NCBI GenBank assembly: GCA_965204415.1
Contig: CBDBEL010000003.1
Span: forward strand, 1,054,001-1,118,000
Source of the DNA: Aldehydirespirator sp965204415
GTDB lineage: Bacteria; Actinomycetota; Acidimicrobiia; Acidimicrobiales; Aldehydirespiratoraceae
Reading direction: 5' to 3'
Length of the DNA stretch: 64,000 bases
The position numbers and the translations under genes are program-made. Below the pieces are notes generated by a model. That model made no database searches, was not told the DNA's origin, and was given only the letters and a program-made list of their open reading frames with translations. Shown one piece after another: positions 16,100 to 22,993 of the stretch (position 1 is its first letter; the number at the start of each line of letters is the position of its first letter).

Positions 16100-16371
16100 T
16101 CATCGGGGGCGGCGGGTGCGGCACATGAGGAACACGACCACGCCGGGCAGCGCCATTATCAGCCCCAGTGCGCCCATGACGGCAAATGCGCCCTGCGCGG
16201 TGTCTAGATCGTCGCCTTTCAGGTCGGTTGTGGCGGCAGCGGTGACGGCGGCGGCTGCGATCAGCAGCAGGCCGGGCAGCGCTGCGAGGAACCCGATGCC
16301 CTGTCCGGTGGTCCACCGCGGGGTCTGTGCTCCGGTGGCGGGTCGGGGGTGGTGTTGTCGGTGTCGGGCAT
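16100..16371 (-). pseudogene. Small two-helix membrane protein, apparently frameshifted
   Basis: An ATG at 16371 with a good ribosome binding site (AAGGGAG) opens 'MPDTDNTTPDPPPEHR', a polar N-terminus. The same frame then becomes Cys/Pro-rich and stops. In the neighbouring frame, from the same point, the sequence continues as 'WTTGQGIGFLAALPGLLLIA', a polar linker 'TTDLKGDDLDTAQGAFAVMG' and a second helix 'LGLIMALPGVVVFLMCRTRR', ending at 16100. A one-base shift near 16320 restores a coherent protein of about 90 residues with two membrane segments. Alternatively the second frame is used alone from an unseen start. Function unknown. Confidence 0.45.
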
Positions 16372-16672
16372 GGTGGCTCCCTTCGGATCGGAGCGGGATT
16401 CGGCATCCGTTGCCACCGAGTGCCTGCGACCGACCGAAGGGAGCCATGACGGACGCCGCTTCCCTTCGATCAATAGATGTGTGGTCGCCATGACCGCCTT
16501 GGCTTTTGTGACGGTCGGCACTTCGGTGGCGCTCCGCGCCGTAGGCGCTACCCCGTCGGGGCGCAACCCGAGTAGCGGGGCCTGCTACTAGTCTCTACCC
16601 TGGTTGACACCCTCACCTCGCAAGACGTGGGGCGTTAGGGTCAGAACCGAAGGGGAAAGGGGCACCCTCAAC
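16372..16672. other. Non-coding stretch between divergent genes of the island
   Basis: About 300 bases between the start of the membrane-protein gene (minus) and the first small gene of the plus-strand cluster. A TTGACA hexamer lies at 16604-16609, but there is no convincing -10 box at the right distance. No open frame here has normal codon structure, and I see no further features. Confidence 0.4.
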
Positions 16673-16852
16673 ATGGCATCGGCAGTCACGAATCTGCAGG
16701 TGTTCGGCAAGCTCGACAGCATCGACAAGAAGCTCGACAAGCTCGACAGCATCGACAGTCGCCTCAACAGCATGGACGGCACCCTCAAGGAGATAAACGC
16801 CACACTCACAGGAATGGCGCGACGCGGTGCCCCGCTGAAAGCAGTGACGTGA
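16673..16852 (+). CDS. Small coiled-coil protein
   Basis: This is a 59-residue protein from ATG 16673 (GGGGAAAGGGG upstream). After 'MASAVTNLQVFGK' it consists of heptad-like repeats, 'LDSIDKKLDKLDSIDSRLNS' then 'MDGTLKEINATLTGMARR', which is a strong coiled-coil pattern. Its stop overlaps the GTG start of the next gene (GTGA). It begins a run of six very short genes. The function is unknown; small coiled-coil proteins of this type are common in phage-derived and plasmid-like islands. Confidence 0.7.
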   Translation: MASAVTNLQVFGKLDSIDKKLDKLDSIDSRLNSMDGTLKEINATLTGMARRGAPLKAVT

Positions 16853-17103
16853 CCGAAGAACAGATGGATGACCAGTCCGATCTTTGGGACGTGTGGCCTG
16901 CCGGGTTCCGCAGAGAAGATGTGGGCATAGGCATCGTGATGCCGTTGGGTATCTTCGATCACCTGCCCGACGACCCCCAGTTCGCGATGCTGCTCGCCAT
17001 CTGCCGCAACACCGCCGTCATCGCAACCCAACTCGACCGCCTCAACGAGACGATCCAACGCGCGACTGATCTGTTGGACCGAATCAATGACGACACCACA
17101 TAG
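16849..17103 (+). CDS. Small hypothetical protein with C-terminal helix
   Basis: This is an 84-residue acidic protein starting at GTG 16849, within the stop of the preceding gene. It begins 'MTEEQMDDQSDLWDVWPAGF'. The C-terminal third, 'IATQLDRLNETIQRATDLLD', is amphipathic and may pair with the coiled-coil product of the upstream gene. I do not recognise a family. Translational coupling suggests the two act together. Confidence 0.65.
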   Translation: MTEEQMDDQSDLWDVWPAGFRREDVGIGIVMPLGIFDHLPDDPQFAMLLAICRNTAVIATQLDRLNETIQRATDLLDRINDDTT

Positions 17104-17121
17104 CACCGACCCGCCCGGTCA

Positions 17122-17148
17122 GCTCCCGCCATGTCAGGGAGCGGCGGG
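17122..17148 (+). terminator. Possible hairpin terminator or processing site
   Basis: GCTCCC (17122-17127) and GGGAGC (17137-17142) form a perfect stem. An alternative stem, CCCGCC with GGCGGG (17125-17130 and 17143-17148), overlaps it and is followed by CCTTTC. It lies between the second and third genes of the small-gene cluster. There is no clear U-run, so the role is uncertain. Confidence 0.3.
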
Positions 17149-17184
17149 CCTTTCGGATATGGCCGATCAGCTCGGCGATGCGCC

Positions 17185-17367
17185 GTGACCGACACCATTG
17201 AAGTCTTAGTTCGCTATCGGAGCCAAGACGACGCGATCTGCGAGTTCGTAGTTGACAAGGATCCGAGCCACGGTGAGTGTGCCTGCACAGCGTGCGAGAT
17301 CATCAACCAGGTTGCTCAGCACATTGTTGACGCCGGTTATCCCCCGATTCTAAGGCCAGCGCGATGA
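17185..17367 (+). CDS. Small cysteine-containing hypothetical protein
   Basis: This is a 60-residue protein from GTG 17185 ('MTDTIEVLVRYRSQDDAICE'). A longer in-frame start exists at 17131, but the extra residues lie over the hairpin. The motif 'DPSHGECACTACEIINQVAQ' clusters three cysteines and a histidine and could bind a metal. The stop overlaps the next ATG (ATGA at 17364). No known family recognised. Confidence 0.6.
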   Translation: MTDTIEVLVRYRSQDDAICEFVVDKDPSHGECACTACEIINQVAQHIVDAGYPPILRPAR

Positions 17368-17543
17368 ACGAGTGCGCCTGCGGTTGTGGCTACTCCACAG
17401 ACTCGACATTCACGCCGGGCCATGACGGCCATGTTGTGTCGTGCGTGATCGCGGTGTTCGGAGACGTGGCCGGGATGGCCAAGGCATTCGGGTTCGGACC
17501 GGGCCTGCGCAACGCACGAGCGGAATGCGGCTATGACGACTGA
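17364..17543 (+). CDS. Small protein with N-terminal CxCGCG / PGHD motif
   Basis: This is a 59-residue protein starting at ATG 17364 in an ATGA overlap and ending with TGA at 17541-17543. The N-terminus 'MNECACGCGYSTDSTFTPGH' with a following 'DGHVVSCVIAVFG' matches the short zinc-ribbon-like pattern C-x-CGCG-(x)n-PGHD found in many small proteins of actinobacteria and actinophages. Function unknown. This family memory is the best hint that the small-gene cluster is phage-related. Confidence 0.6.
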   Translation: MNECACGCGYSTDSTFTPGHDGHVVSCVIAVFGDVAGMAKAFGFGPGLRNARAECGYDD

Positions 17544-17709
17544 CCCTCACCGCACCACTAGGGGCCGGTGGGACGGCTGGGACGACCCCGACTACACCCC
17601 CACCCAAGCCGAGCTAGAAGAACCCATCGTCCTAGAGGACGCCGAGGACGCCACCCCCGAAGACCTAGCCCGCGCCATCATGCGCCCCATCAAAGGCCCA
17701 ACGCCATAG
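17533..17709 (+). CDS. Small acidic hypothetical protein
   Basis: This is a 58-residue protein from ATG 17533, overlapping the previous gene by 11 bases and ending with TAG at 17707-17709. It is very acidic ('AELEEPIVLEDAEDATPEDL') with aromatic residues near the N-terminus ('RWDGWDDPDYTP'). It is probably disordered. The TAG overlaps the GTG of the next gene (TAGTG). No family recognised. Confidence 0.55.
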   Translation: MTTDPHRTTRGRWDGWDDPDYTPTQAELEEPIVLEDAEDATPEDLARAIMRPIKGPTP

Positions 17710-17882
17710 TGACCGATCCTGACCTACGCACCGAGTTGAGCCTGCTACGCGAAGAACTGGTCAAGCAGGGAGACGAACGGGCCGAGCAGCTGGCACAACT
17801 CAAGGCGATCCGCGCCGAGATAGCCGACCTGAGAACGGGGCTGCCGCAAACGCTGATCACCGCAGCGTCAGCCGACGACTAG
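17709..17882 (+). CDS. Small helical hypothetical protein
   Basis: This is a 57-residue protein from GTG 17709 ('MTDPDLRTELSLLREELVKQ'). Nearly the whole length is predicted helical with heptad spacing ('AEQLAQLKAIRAEIADLRTG'), that is, a short coiled coil. It is the last of six overlapping or closely spaced small genes (16673-17882). The repeated stop-start overlaps support it as a real gene despite its size. Confidence 0.6.
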   Translation: MTDPDLRTELSLLREELVKQGDERAEQLAQLKAIRAEIADLRTGLPQTLITAASADD

Positions 17883-17954
17883 CCAGGTTTCGGCACCATC
17901 CCGTATAACCCATCGCGTAATCCCCCGACCTGCAAAGAACCAAGAGGTCAGAAC

Positions 17955-18128
17955 ATGTATTGGACAGGAAACTCGTTGCACGCTGGCGGCAGTCGAGCCT
18001 CTGAACTTTCGCGCCGCTTGCTAAGTGCCGCTACACATCGGCATTGGACTACGACGAGAAATGAAATGGACAAGTGCTCTCAGGGGGCGTTAGACGCGGG
18101 AGGTCAAGCCAACTCGCGGAGGAGCTAA
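17955..18128 (+). CDS. Possible small ORF, low support
   Basis: An ATG at 17955 preceded by AAGAGG opens a 57-codon frame ending TAA at 18126-18128 ('MYWTGNSLHAGGSRASELSR'). The composition is unremarkable and no family is recognised. It is listed because the interval 17883-18137 otherwise contains nothing recognisable. Confidence 0.25.
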   Translation: MYWTGNSLHAGGSRASELSRRLLSAATHRHWTTTRNEMDKCSQGALDAGGQANSRRS

Positions 18129-18137
18129 ACCGGCCAC

Positions 18138-18252
18138 GTTGCGGCGGGGTGTTTCCCGCTCTTGTTCGCTGCGCTCACGGGCCGCTCGGGCCACGGCCTC
18201 GCCCGTATGGGCCGGATTCGCTCGCCTACCCGCTCGGCCTCCTACCGCTCCA
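18138..18252 (+). repeat. Dispersed intergenic element, copy 2
   Basis: This copy is nearly identical to copy 1 over about 100 bases (GGGGTGTTTCCCGCTCTTGT through the GGGCCGCTCGGGCCACGGCC core to CGCTCGGCCT). It lies between the small-gene island and the SDR/Rieske operon. The inverted copy at 40806-40925 matches it closely, including the CCGTATGGGCC segment. It has no coding potential with normal codon use. Confidence 0.85.
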
Positions 18253-18270
18253 GGCTCGGGCATTGCGACG

Positions 18271-18292
18271 AAACTAATCGATGAGTTAGTTT
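18271..18292. promoter_or_regulatory. Palindromic operator upstream of the SDR/Rieske operon
   Basis: AAACTAA (18271-18277) and TTAGTTT (18286-18292) form a perfect 7-bp inverted repeat with an 8-base spacer, 8 bases before the GTG start of the SDR gene. Inverted repeats of this size with CTAA/TTAG ends are typical TetR-family operators. A related sequence lies in the TetR/SDR divergent promoter at 21415-21436, so the TetR protein encoded at 20625-21317 is a candidate binder. Confidence 0.55.
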
Positions 18293-18299
18293 TGCGCGG

Positions 18300-19094
18300 G
18301 TGAGCCTGCGGGACTCGTTCGACATGGACGGCCGGGTGGCCGTCGTCACCGGCTCCGGGCGGGGCCTCGGACGGGCGATCGCCTGGGGCCTGGCCGACTT
18401 CGGATGCGATGTGGTCGTCAATGCCCGCCGCCTCGTCGACCTCGACGCCACTGCGGACGGGATCCGCGGCCGGGGCCGGAGGGCTCTGGTCGTGGACGGC
18501 GACATCCGCGACTTCTCCGACACGCTCGCCGATCGTGCCGTGTCGGAGTTCGGCCGCCTCGACGTCTGGGTCAACAACGTCGGCGGCTCCGACGACAGGA
18601 CGCCCCGGGCCCTGGCCGACACTTCCGATGAGATCTTCCGGTCCCAGATGGAGCTCAACCTCACCAGCGCGTTCCAGGGATGCCGGGCGGCCGCGTCCCG
18701 GATGACCAGCGGCGGCAGCATCATCAACATCACGTCCGGAGCCGCCACCCGCGGGTCGCCCTTCACAGGCCCCTACGCGGCTGCCAAGGCTGCGGTCAAC
18801 AACCTGACCCAGACTCTCGCGCTCGAGCTCGCGCCATCGATCAGAGTCAACGGGGTGGCGCCCGGTCCGGTGATGACGGAGTCGTTCCGCGAGGTGTTCA
18901 CCGACGACCCTGAGCGCATCGGAGAACTCGAGTCGACCATTCCCCTCGGGCGGATGGGCACCCCTGACGACATCGCCGCGGCGGTCGCCTACCTCGCGTC
19001 CGATGCAGCGTCATGGGTCACCGGCCAGCTGATCATGGTCGCCGGCGGCCGCACCCATCGCACGACGAGCTACCAGAGGAAAGACGACCGATGA
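18300..19094 (+). CDS. SDR-family oxidoreductase
   Basis: This 264-residue short-chain dehydrogenase starts at GTG 18300. It has the cofactor motif 'TGSGRGLGRA' (TGxxxGxG), 'NNVGG' after strand 4, Ser in 'INITSGAAT' and the catalytic 'YAAAK' (Y-x3-K). It would oxidise or reduce an alcohol/ketone with NAD(P). The stop overlaps the ATG of the Rieske oxygenase gene (ATGA), so the two are co-translated and probably act on consecutive intermediates. Confidence 0.88.
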   Translation: MSLRDSFDMDGRVAVVTGSGRGLGRAIAWGLADFGCDVVVNARRLVDLDATADGIRGRGRRALVVDGDIRDFSDTLADRAVSEFGRLDVWVNNVGGSDDRTPRALADTSDEIFRSQMELNLTSAFQGCRAAASRMTSGGSIINITSGAATRGSPFTGPYAAAKAAVNNLTQTLALELAPSIRVNGVAPGPVMTESFREVFTDDPERIGELESTIPLGRMGTPDDIAAAVAYLASDAASWVTGQLIMVAGGRTHRTTSYQRKDDR

Positions 19095-20446
19095 TCCCAC
19101 CCGATGCCGGATCGGCCCGCTCGCCGGGCATCAGCTACCAGGAACTGCTCGACGCCGACACCCATCCGGTGCCCGAAGTGCTGCGCCTGGAGTCGCCCCG
19201 CTACCTGGGCAGCGGCGATATCGACATCGGCCGCTACATCTCGCGGGAGTGGCACGAGCGGGAGGCCCGCACCCTGTGGCGGTCGGTCTGGCAGTTCGCC
19301 TGCCGCACCGACGACATTCCCGAGGTGGGCGACCACGTCCTGTACGAGATCGTGCGCGACTCCTACATCGTCATCCGCACCGCGCCCGACGAGATCAAGG
19401 CCTACCCCAACGCCTGCCTGCATCGCGGCCGGCGCCTGAAGGAGTACGCCGGGCGCTGCAGCGAGATCCGCTGCCCGTTCCACGGCTTCGCCTGGACCCT
19501 CGGCGGCGCGCTCAAGCACGTGCCGGCCCGATGGGACTTCGAGCACGTCCGCGACGAGGAGTTCTCGCTGCCCGAGTGCAAGGTGGGCACGTGGGCCGGC
19601 TTCGTGATGATCAATCCCGATCCCGACGCCGAGCCGCTGGAGGACTTCCTCGGCGAGATCATCGAGCAGTTCGAGGTGTGGGACCTGGCCAACCGCTACA
19701 CCCAGGCCCATGTGGCCAAGGTGATCCACGCCAACTGGAAGATCGCCCAGGAGGCGTTCTGCGAGGCCTTCCACGTCAACGCCACCCATCCCCAGATCGC
19801 CCCCTATCTCGGCGACACCAACACCCAGGTCGACATCTGGGAGAACTTCGCCCGAGCCATAACCCCCGGCGGCACACCGAGCCCGCTGCTGGACTGGACC
19901 CCCACCCAGGACGACATGATGCGGGCCATGACCGACACCCGGGTCGACGAGCCCACACCGATTCCGGTGACACCGGACCAGTCGATGCGCGCCCTGGGCG
20001 CGGCCGCCAGCCGGGACCGGTGGCGGCCGGTCGCCGGCGAGTGGGTCGACCGGATGTCCGACGCCGAGATGATGGACAGCATCGACTACACGATCTTCCC
20101 CAACTTCCATCCCTGGGGCGCCTTCAACCGGATCGTCTACCGGTTCCGCCCCAACGGCGACGACCACCGCAGCTCCCTGATGGAGTGCATCTTCCTGGCC
20201 CCCTATAGCGGCGAGAAGCCGCCCAACGCGCCGGTCCACCTCCTCGAGGAGCACGAGAGCTTCACCGACGCTCTCGAGCTGAGCATGCTGGGCAAGGTCT
20301 TCAACCAGGACCTGTTCAACATGGAGAAGGTCCAGCGAGGGCTGGAGACCACCCGCAAGCCGGGCATCACGCTGGGCAACTACCAGGAGTCGAAGATCCG
20401 CTGGCTCCACGCCAAGCTCGACGCCTGGGTGGAGGCAGAGCCGTGA
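19091..20446 (+). CDS. Rieske non-haem iron oxygenase, alpha-type subunit
   Basis: This 451-residue protein starts at ATG 19091 in an ATGA overlap. The Rieske [2Fe-2S] domain has 'CLHRGRRL' and 'CPFHGFAW' (C-x-H ... C-x2-H, about residues 113-137). The catalytic domain has the mononuclear iron region 'NWKIAQEAFCEAFHVNATHP' (about residues 216-235), with two His, and an acidic ligand expected near the C-terminal third. No beta subunit, ferredoxin or reductase gene is adjacent. The best match is the large single-subunit group acting as mono- or dioxygenases on aromatic or cyclic substrates; the substrate is unknown. Confidence 0.88.
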   Translation: MIPPDAGSARSPGISYQELLDADTHPVPEVLRLESPRYLGSGDIDIGRYISREWHEREARTLWRSVWQFACRTDDIPEVGDHVLYEIVRDSYIVIRTAPDEIKAYPNACLHRGRRLKEYAGRCSEIRCPFHGFAWTLGGALKHVPARWDFEHVRDEEFSLPECKVGTWAGFVMINPDPDAEPLEDFLGEIIEQFEVWDLANRYTQAHVAKVIHANWKIAQEAFCEAFHVNATHPQIAPYLGDTNTQVDIWENFARAITPGGTPSPLLDWTPTQDDMMRAMTDTRVDEPTPIPVTPDQSMRALGAAASRDRWRPVAGEWVDRMSDAEMMDSIDYTIFPNFHPWGAFNRIVYRFRPNGDDHRSSLMECIFLAPYSGEKPPNAPVHLLEEHESFTDALELSMLGKVFNQDLFNMEKVQRGLETTRKPGITLGNYQESKIRWLHAKLDAWVEAEP

Positions 20447-20658
20447 ACGGCTTGCGCCATCCCTTCACCGGCGCGCTCTACGAGCCCGACGGGACCGGTT
20501 GCGTGCTGGTCACCGACGGTGATCGGCAGGGCCGGTTCCGGCCCAACGGCTCATGGATCTCCGGCGACCTGCGGGAGTGCGACCCGCAGCTGTGCGGCTG
20601 GGTCGCCGGGCCGCGGGTGGCCCATCACCGGATCGCGGAGGCCTCCCCCGACCACTGA
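20443..20658 (+). CDS. Small conserved-looking protein coupled to the Rieske oxygenase
   Basis: This is a 71-residue protein starting at GTG 20443 within the stop of the oxygenase gene (GTGA). It reads 'MNGLRHPFTGALYEPDGTGC' then 'VLVTDGDRQGRFRPNGSWIS' and 'ECDPQLCGWVAGP'. I do not recognise a family. The tight coupling suggests an accessory role for the oxygenase. Its 3' end overlaps the convergent TetR gene by about 34 bases. Confidence 0.6.
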   Translation: MNGLRHPFTGALYEPDGTGCVLVTDGDRQGRFRPNGSWISGDLRECDPQLCGWVAGPRVAHHRIAEASPDH

Positions 20659-21317
20659 GAGTCCTCGGGCTGAGGACCCGCGGGCTGAGGACCCGCGGGC
20701 TCGGCTCGCCCGATCCTGCCCTCCAGCACCAGCTTGAAGCCGTCGAGCGCCTGCCGGTGGTCCCGCTGGTCGTGCGACAGCCCGTCGGTCAGGCCGATCG
20801 TGAACGCCTCGATGTAGGCCAGCACCGCGGCCCGGTCACCGGGCGCGATCTCACCGGTGGAGATTCCGCAGTCGACGATGTCCTCGAAGAACTCGCTGCG
20901 CCGGGCGTCCCCCCGCCCCAGTTCGCTGGCGAGCTCGCCGACGCGCCGGCGATCGATGCGGGACGCACCGAGGAACCGGGCCAGCGACGGATCGTCGTTG
21001 TTGAGGTCGTGGGCGGTCTCGAGCACGGCCTCGATCTTGCCCACGAACGTGTCGGCGCTGCGTTCGGCCACGCCGAACCGCTTGTAGACCCGTTCCTGCA
21101 CCTCGTCCAGCACGGCCTTGTAGATCTCGAGCTTCGAGTCGAAGTAGTGGTAGATCGCGCCGGTGGTGATGCCGACCTCGCTGGCCACCGCCTGGTTGGT
21201 GGTCGCCTCGTAGCCCAGCTCGGCGAAGAGGCGCCGGGCCACATCGATGATGCGGCCCCTCGTCTCGGCCGAGCTCGTCGCCGGCGGCCTGCCCAGCCGG
21301 GCCGGCTTCGATGCCAT
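20625..21317 (-). CDS. TetR-family transcriptional regulator
   Basis: This 230-residue regulator starts at ATG 21317. The helix-turn-helix domain is at about residues 18-65: 'RGRIIDVARRLFAELGYEAT', 'NQAVASEVGITTGAIYHYFD'. The effector domain follows. It is divergent from the SDR gene at 21447. The intergenic region has a CTAA...TTAG inverted repeat, so autoregulation and control of the SDR-to-PPDK operon are likely. The last roughly 15 residues ('PAGPQPAGPQPEDSQ') are encoded by a 15-bp tandem repeat that extends the C-terminus into the end of the convergent gene. Confidence 0.88.
   Translation of the reverse strand: MASKPARLGRPPATSSAETRGRIIDVARRLFAELGYEATTNQAVASEVGITTGAIYHYFDSKLEIYKAVLDEVQERVYKRFGVAERSADTFVGKIEAVLETAHDLNNDDPSLARFLGASRIDRRRVGELASELGRGDARRSEFFEDIVDCGISTGEIAPGDRAAVLAYIEAFTIGLTDGLSHDQRDHRQALDGFKLVLEGRIGRAEPAGPQPAGPQPEDSQWSGEASAIR
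20666..20700. repeat. 15-bp tandem repeat at the convergent end of the TetR and small genes
   Basis: CGGGCTGAGGACCCG occurs at 20666 and 20681, with a broken third copy at 20696. It follows the stop of the plus-strand small gene and encodes the Pro-Ala-Gly-Pro-Gln repeat of the TetR C-terminus on the other strand. It belongs to the set of boundary duplications seen across the window. Confidence 0.75.
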
Positions 21318-21414
21318 CCCTGAAGGCTATTTCGAGCGGGCCGGGCCACGGCGGGGCGCGGCGGCGCGACCCCGGCAAGAACGGGCGGGGCCGCGGCCCC
21401 TAACATGGTGGGAT

Positions 21415-21436
21415 AACTAACCAGTCGATCAATTAG
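21415..21436. promoter_or_regulatory. Probable TetR operator in the divergent TetR/SDR promoter
   Basis: The sequence AACTAACCAGTCGATCAATT followed by AG has CTAA and TTAG ends and an imperfect dyad. It lies 10 bases before the SDR start, in the only intergenic space between the two divergent genes. The similarity to the perfect inverted repeat at 18271-18292 suggests one regulator acts at both sites. Confidence 0.5.
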
Positions 21437-21446
21437 GGGGAGACAA

Positions 21447-22202
21447 ATGGACCTCGGACTGGCAGGCAAGAAGGCTCTCGTCACCGGCTCGACCAAGGGC
21501 ATCGGCCGCGCCATCGCCGAGACGCTGCTCGCCGAGGGGGCGTCGGTGGCGATCTGCGCCCGCAGCGGCGACGACGTCGATCGAGCGGTGGCCGAACTGT
21601 CGGCGGCCGGCACTGCCATCGGCTCGGCTGTGGACGCCGGCGACCTGGGGTCGCTGGAGGCCTGGATCGCGTCGTCGGCGGAGGCTCTGGGAGGAATCGA
21701 CATCTACGTGCACAACACCTCCGGCAAGGGCCAGAAGCAGCTCGACGACTGGACCACGAACTTCAACGTCGATCTCAAGGCTCTGGTGGGCGGAGTGGCT
21801 GCCGCGACCGACGCCCTCGCCGACGGCGGCGGCTCGCTGGTGAGCATCGGCACCACCGCCACCGCGGAGCACTTCGCTTCGGGCTCGGGCAGCTACAGCG
21901 CGTTCAAGGCCGCGGTCGTCAACTGGACGCTCGGCCAGGCCCAGGTGCTCGGCGCCCGAGGCATCCGCTGCAACGTGGTGTCGCCCGGACCGATCTTCAT
22001 CGACGGCGGCGACTGGGACCGGATCAAGGGCCGCTTGCCGGACTTCTTCGAGGCGTCCCAGAAGACCCATCCTGGCGGCGAGATGGGGACCGCGCAGGAT
22101 GTCGCCAACGCGGTGGCCTTCCTGGCCAGCGACGCGGCCCGCCACATCAACGGAGCCAACCTCACCGTCGACGGCGGCTTCCTCAAGCGTGTCGACTACT
22201 GA
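21447..22202 (+). CDS. SDR-family oxidoreductase
   Basis: This 251-residue enzyme starts at ATG 21447 behind AGGGGGAG. It has the cofactor site 'TGSTKGIGRAIA', 'VHNTSGKG' in place of the usual NNAG, and the catalytic 'YSAFK' (Y-x3-K) with Ser in 'VSIGTTATAEH'. The NNAG change is common in divergent SDRs. It heads a tightly packed operon (SDR, ThuA-like, E1a, E1b, E2, PPDK-like) under the likely control of the divergent TetR protein. Confidence 0.87.
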   Translation: MDLGLAGKKALVTGSTKGIGRAIAETLLAEGASVAICARSGDDVDRAVAELSAAGTAIGSAVDAGDLGSLEAWIASSAEALGGIDIYVHNTSGKGQKQLDDWTTNFNVDLKALVGGVAAATDALADGGGSLVSIGTTATAEHFASGSGSYSAFKAAVVNWTLGQAQVLGARGIRCNVVSPGPIFIDGGDWDRIKGRLPDFFEASQKTHPGGEMGTAQDVANAVAFLASDAARHINGANLTVDGGFLKRVDY

Positions 22203-22977
22203 GACACCTGCTGAGACGCCCGCTCCCGAGCGCGTCGACGCCTGCCTGGTGGCGGGCGGCAAGTATCACGACATCGACTTCGCCCGCCGCGAGCTGCTGC
22301 GGCTGCTGGCCGAGCATCCCCATGTGCGCACCCGGGTCGAGGCCACCTACGAGGACACCGCAGCGCTCGACGGGTGCCGGATCCTGGTGAGCTACACCTG
22401 CGACGTGCGTCCCTCCGAGCGGGCCCAGCGGGCTCTGCGCTCCTGGGTGGAGCGCGGCGGGCGGTGGGTGGCGCTCCACGGCACCAACTCGGCGCTGGAC
22501 CACCCCCGTCCCAACGGCGTCGAGTCGCCCCGCTGCTTCCCGGTGTTCGCCGACACCCTCGGCAGCCAGTTCGTCGCCCACCCCCCCATAGCGCCCTACC
22601 GCGTCGAGCCGGCCGACCCGGACCATTGGCTGGTGGCCGGCATCGAACCGTTCGAGACCGACGACGAGCTGTACCTCATGGAGCACGCCGACCGCGGCGC
22701 CCTCCAGCCGCTGCTGCTCACCCGCTGGCGGGGCGAGGCCCGCGGCTTCGCCGAGAGCGACTGGACCTCGGGCCCCGGCGAGCAACTCGTGCAGTACATC
22801 CGCCCCCTCGGGGATGGGGCCGTGCTCTACAACACCCTCGGGCACTGCCGGGGCCACTGGGACATGGTTCCGTTGACGGACTACTACCCGACGGTCCAGC
22901 GCGGCTCGTGGAACCTCGGCGAGTACTACGAACTGCTGCGCCGGGCCATCCGCTGGGGTCTGGAGGCGGCCGGGTGA
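22189..22977 (+). CDS. ThuA-domain (class I glutamine amidotransferase-like) protein
   Basis: The protein is 262 residues from GTG 22189, which overlaps the SDR stop by 14 bases; longer upstream frames only shadow the SDR gene. The core 'ACLVAGGKYHDIDFARRELL', 'RILVSYTCDVRPSERAQRAL', 'GGRWVALHGTNSALD' and 'HWLVAGIEPFETDDELYLME' has the order and spacing of ThuA trehalose-utilisation-type proteins. The cysteine and His of true glutaminases are not conserved in this family, and no firm activity is known for it. Its place in a 2-oxoacid dehydrogenase operon suggests a sugar- or acid-related role. Confidence 0.7.
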   Translation: MSTTETPAETPAPERVDACLVAGGKYHDIDFARRELLRLLAEHPHVRTRVEATYEDTAALDGCRILVSYTCDVRPSERAQRALRSWVERGGRWVALHGTNSALDHPRPNGVESPRCFPVFADTLGSQFVAHPPIAPYRVEPADPDHWLVAGIEPFETDDELYLMEHADRGALQPLLLTRWRGEARGFAESDWTSGPGEQLVQYIRPLGDGAVLYNTLGHCRGHWDMVPLTDYYPTVQRGSWNLGEYYELLRRAIRWGLEAAG

Positions 22978-22993
22978 GCGTCAAAGGGAAGCG

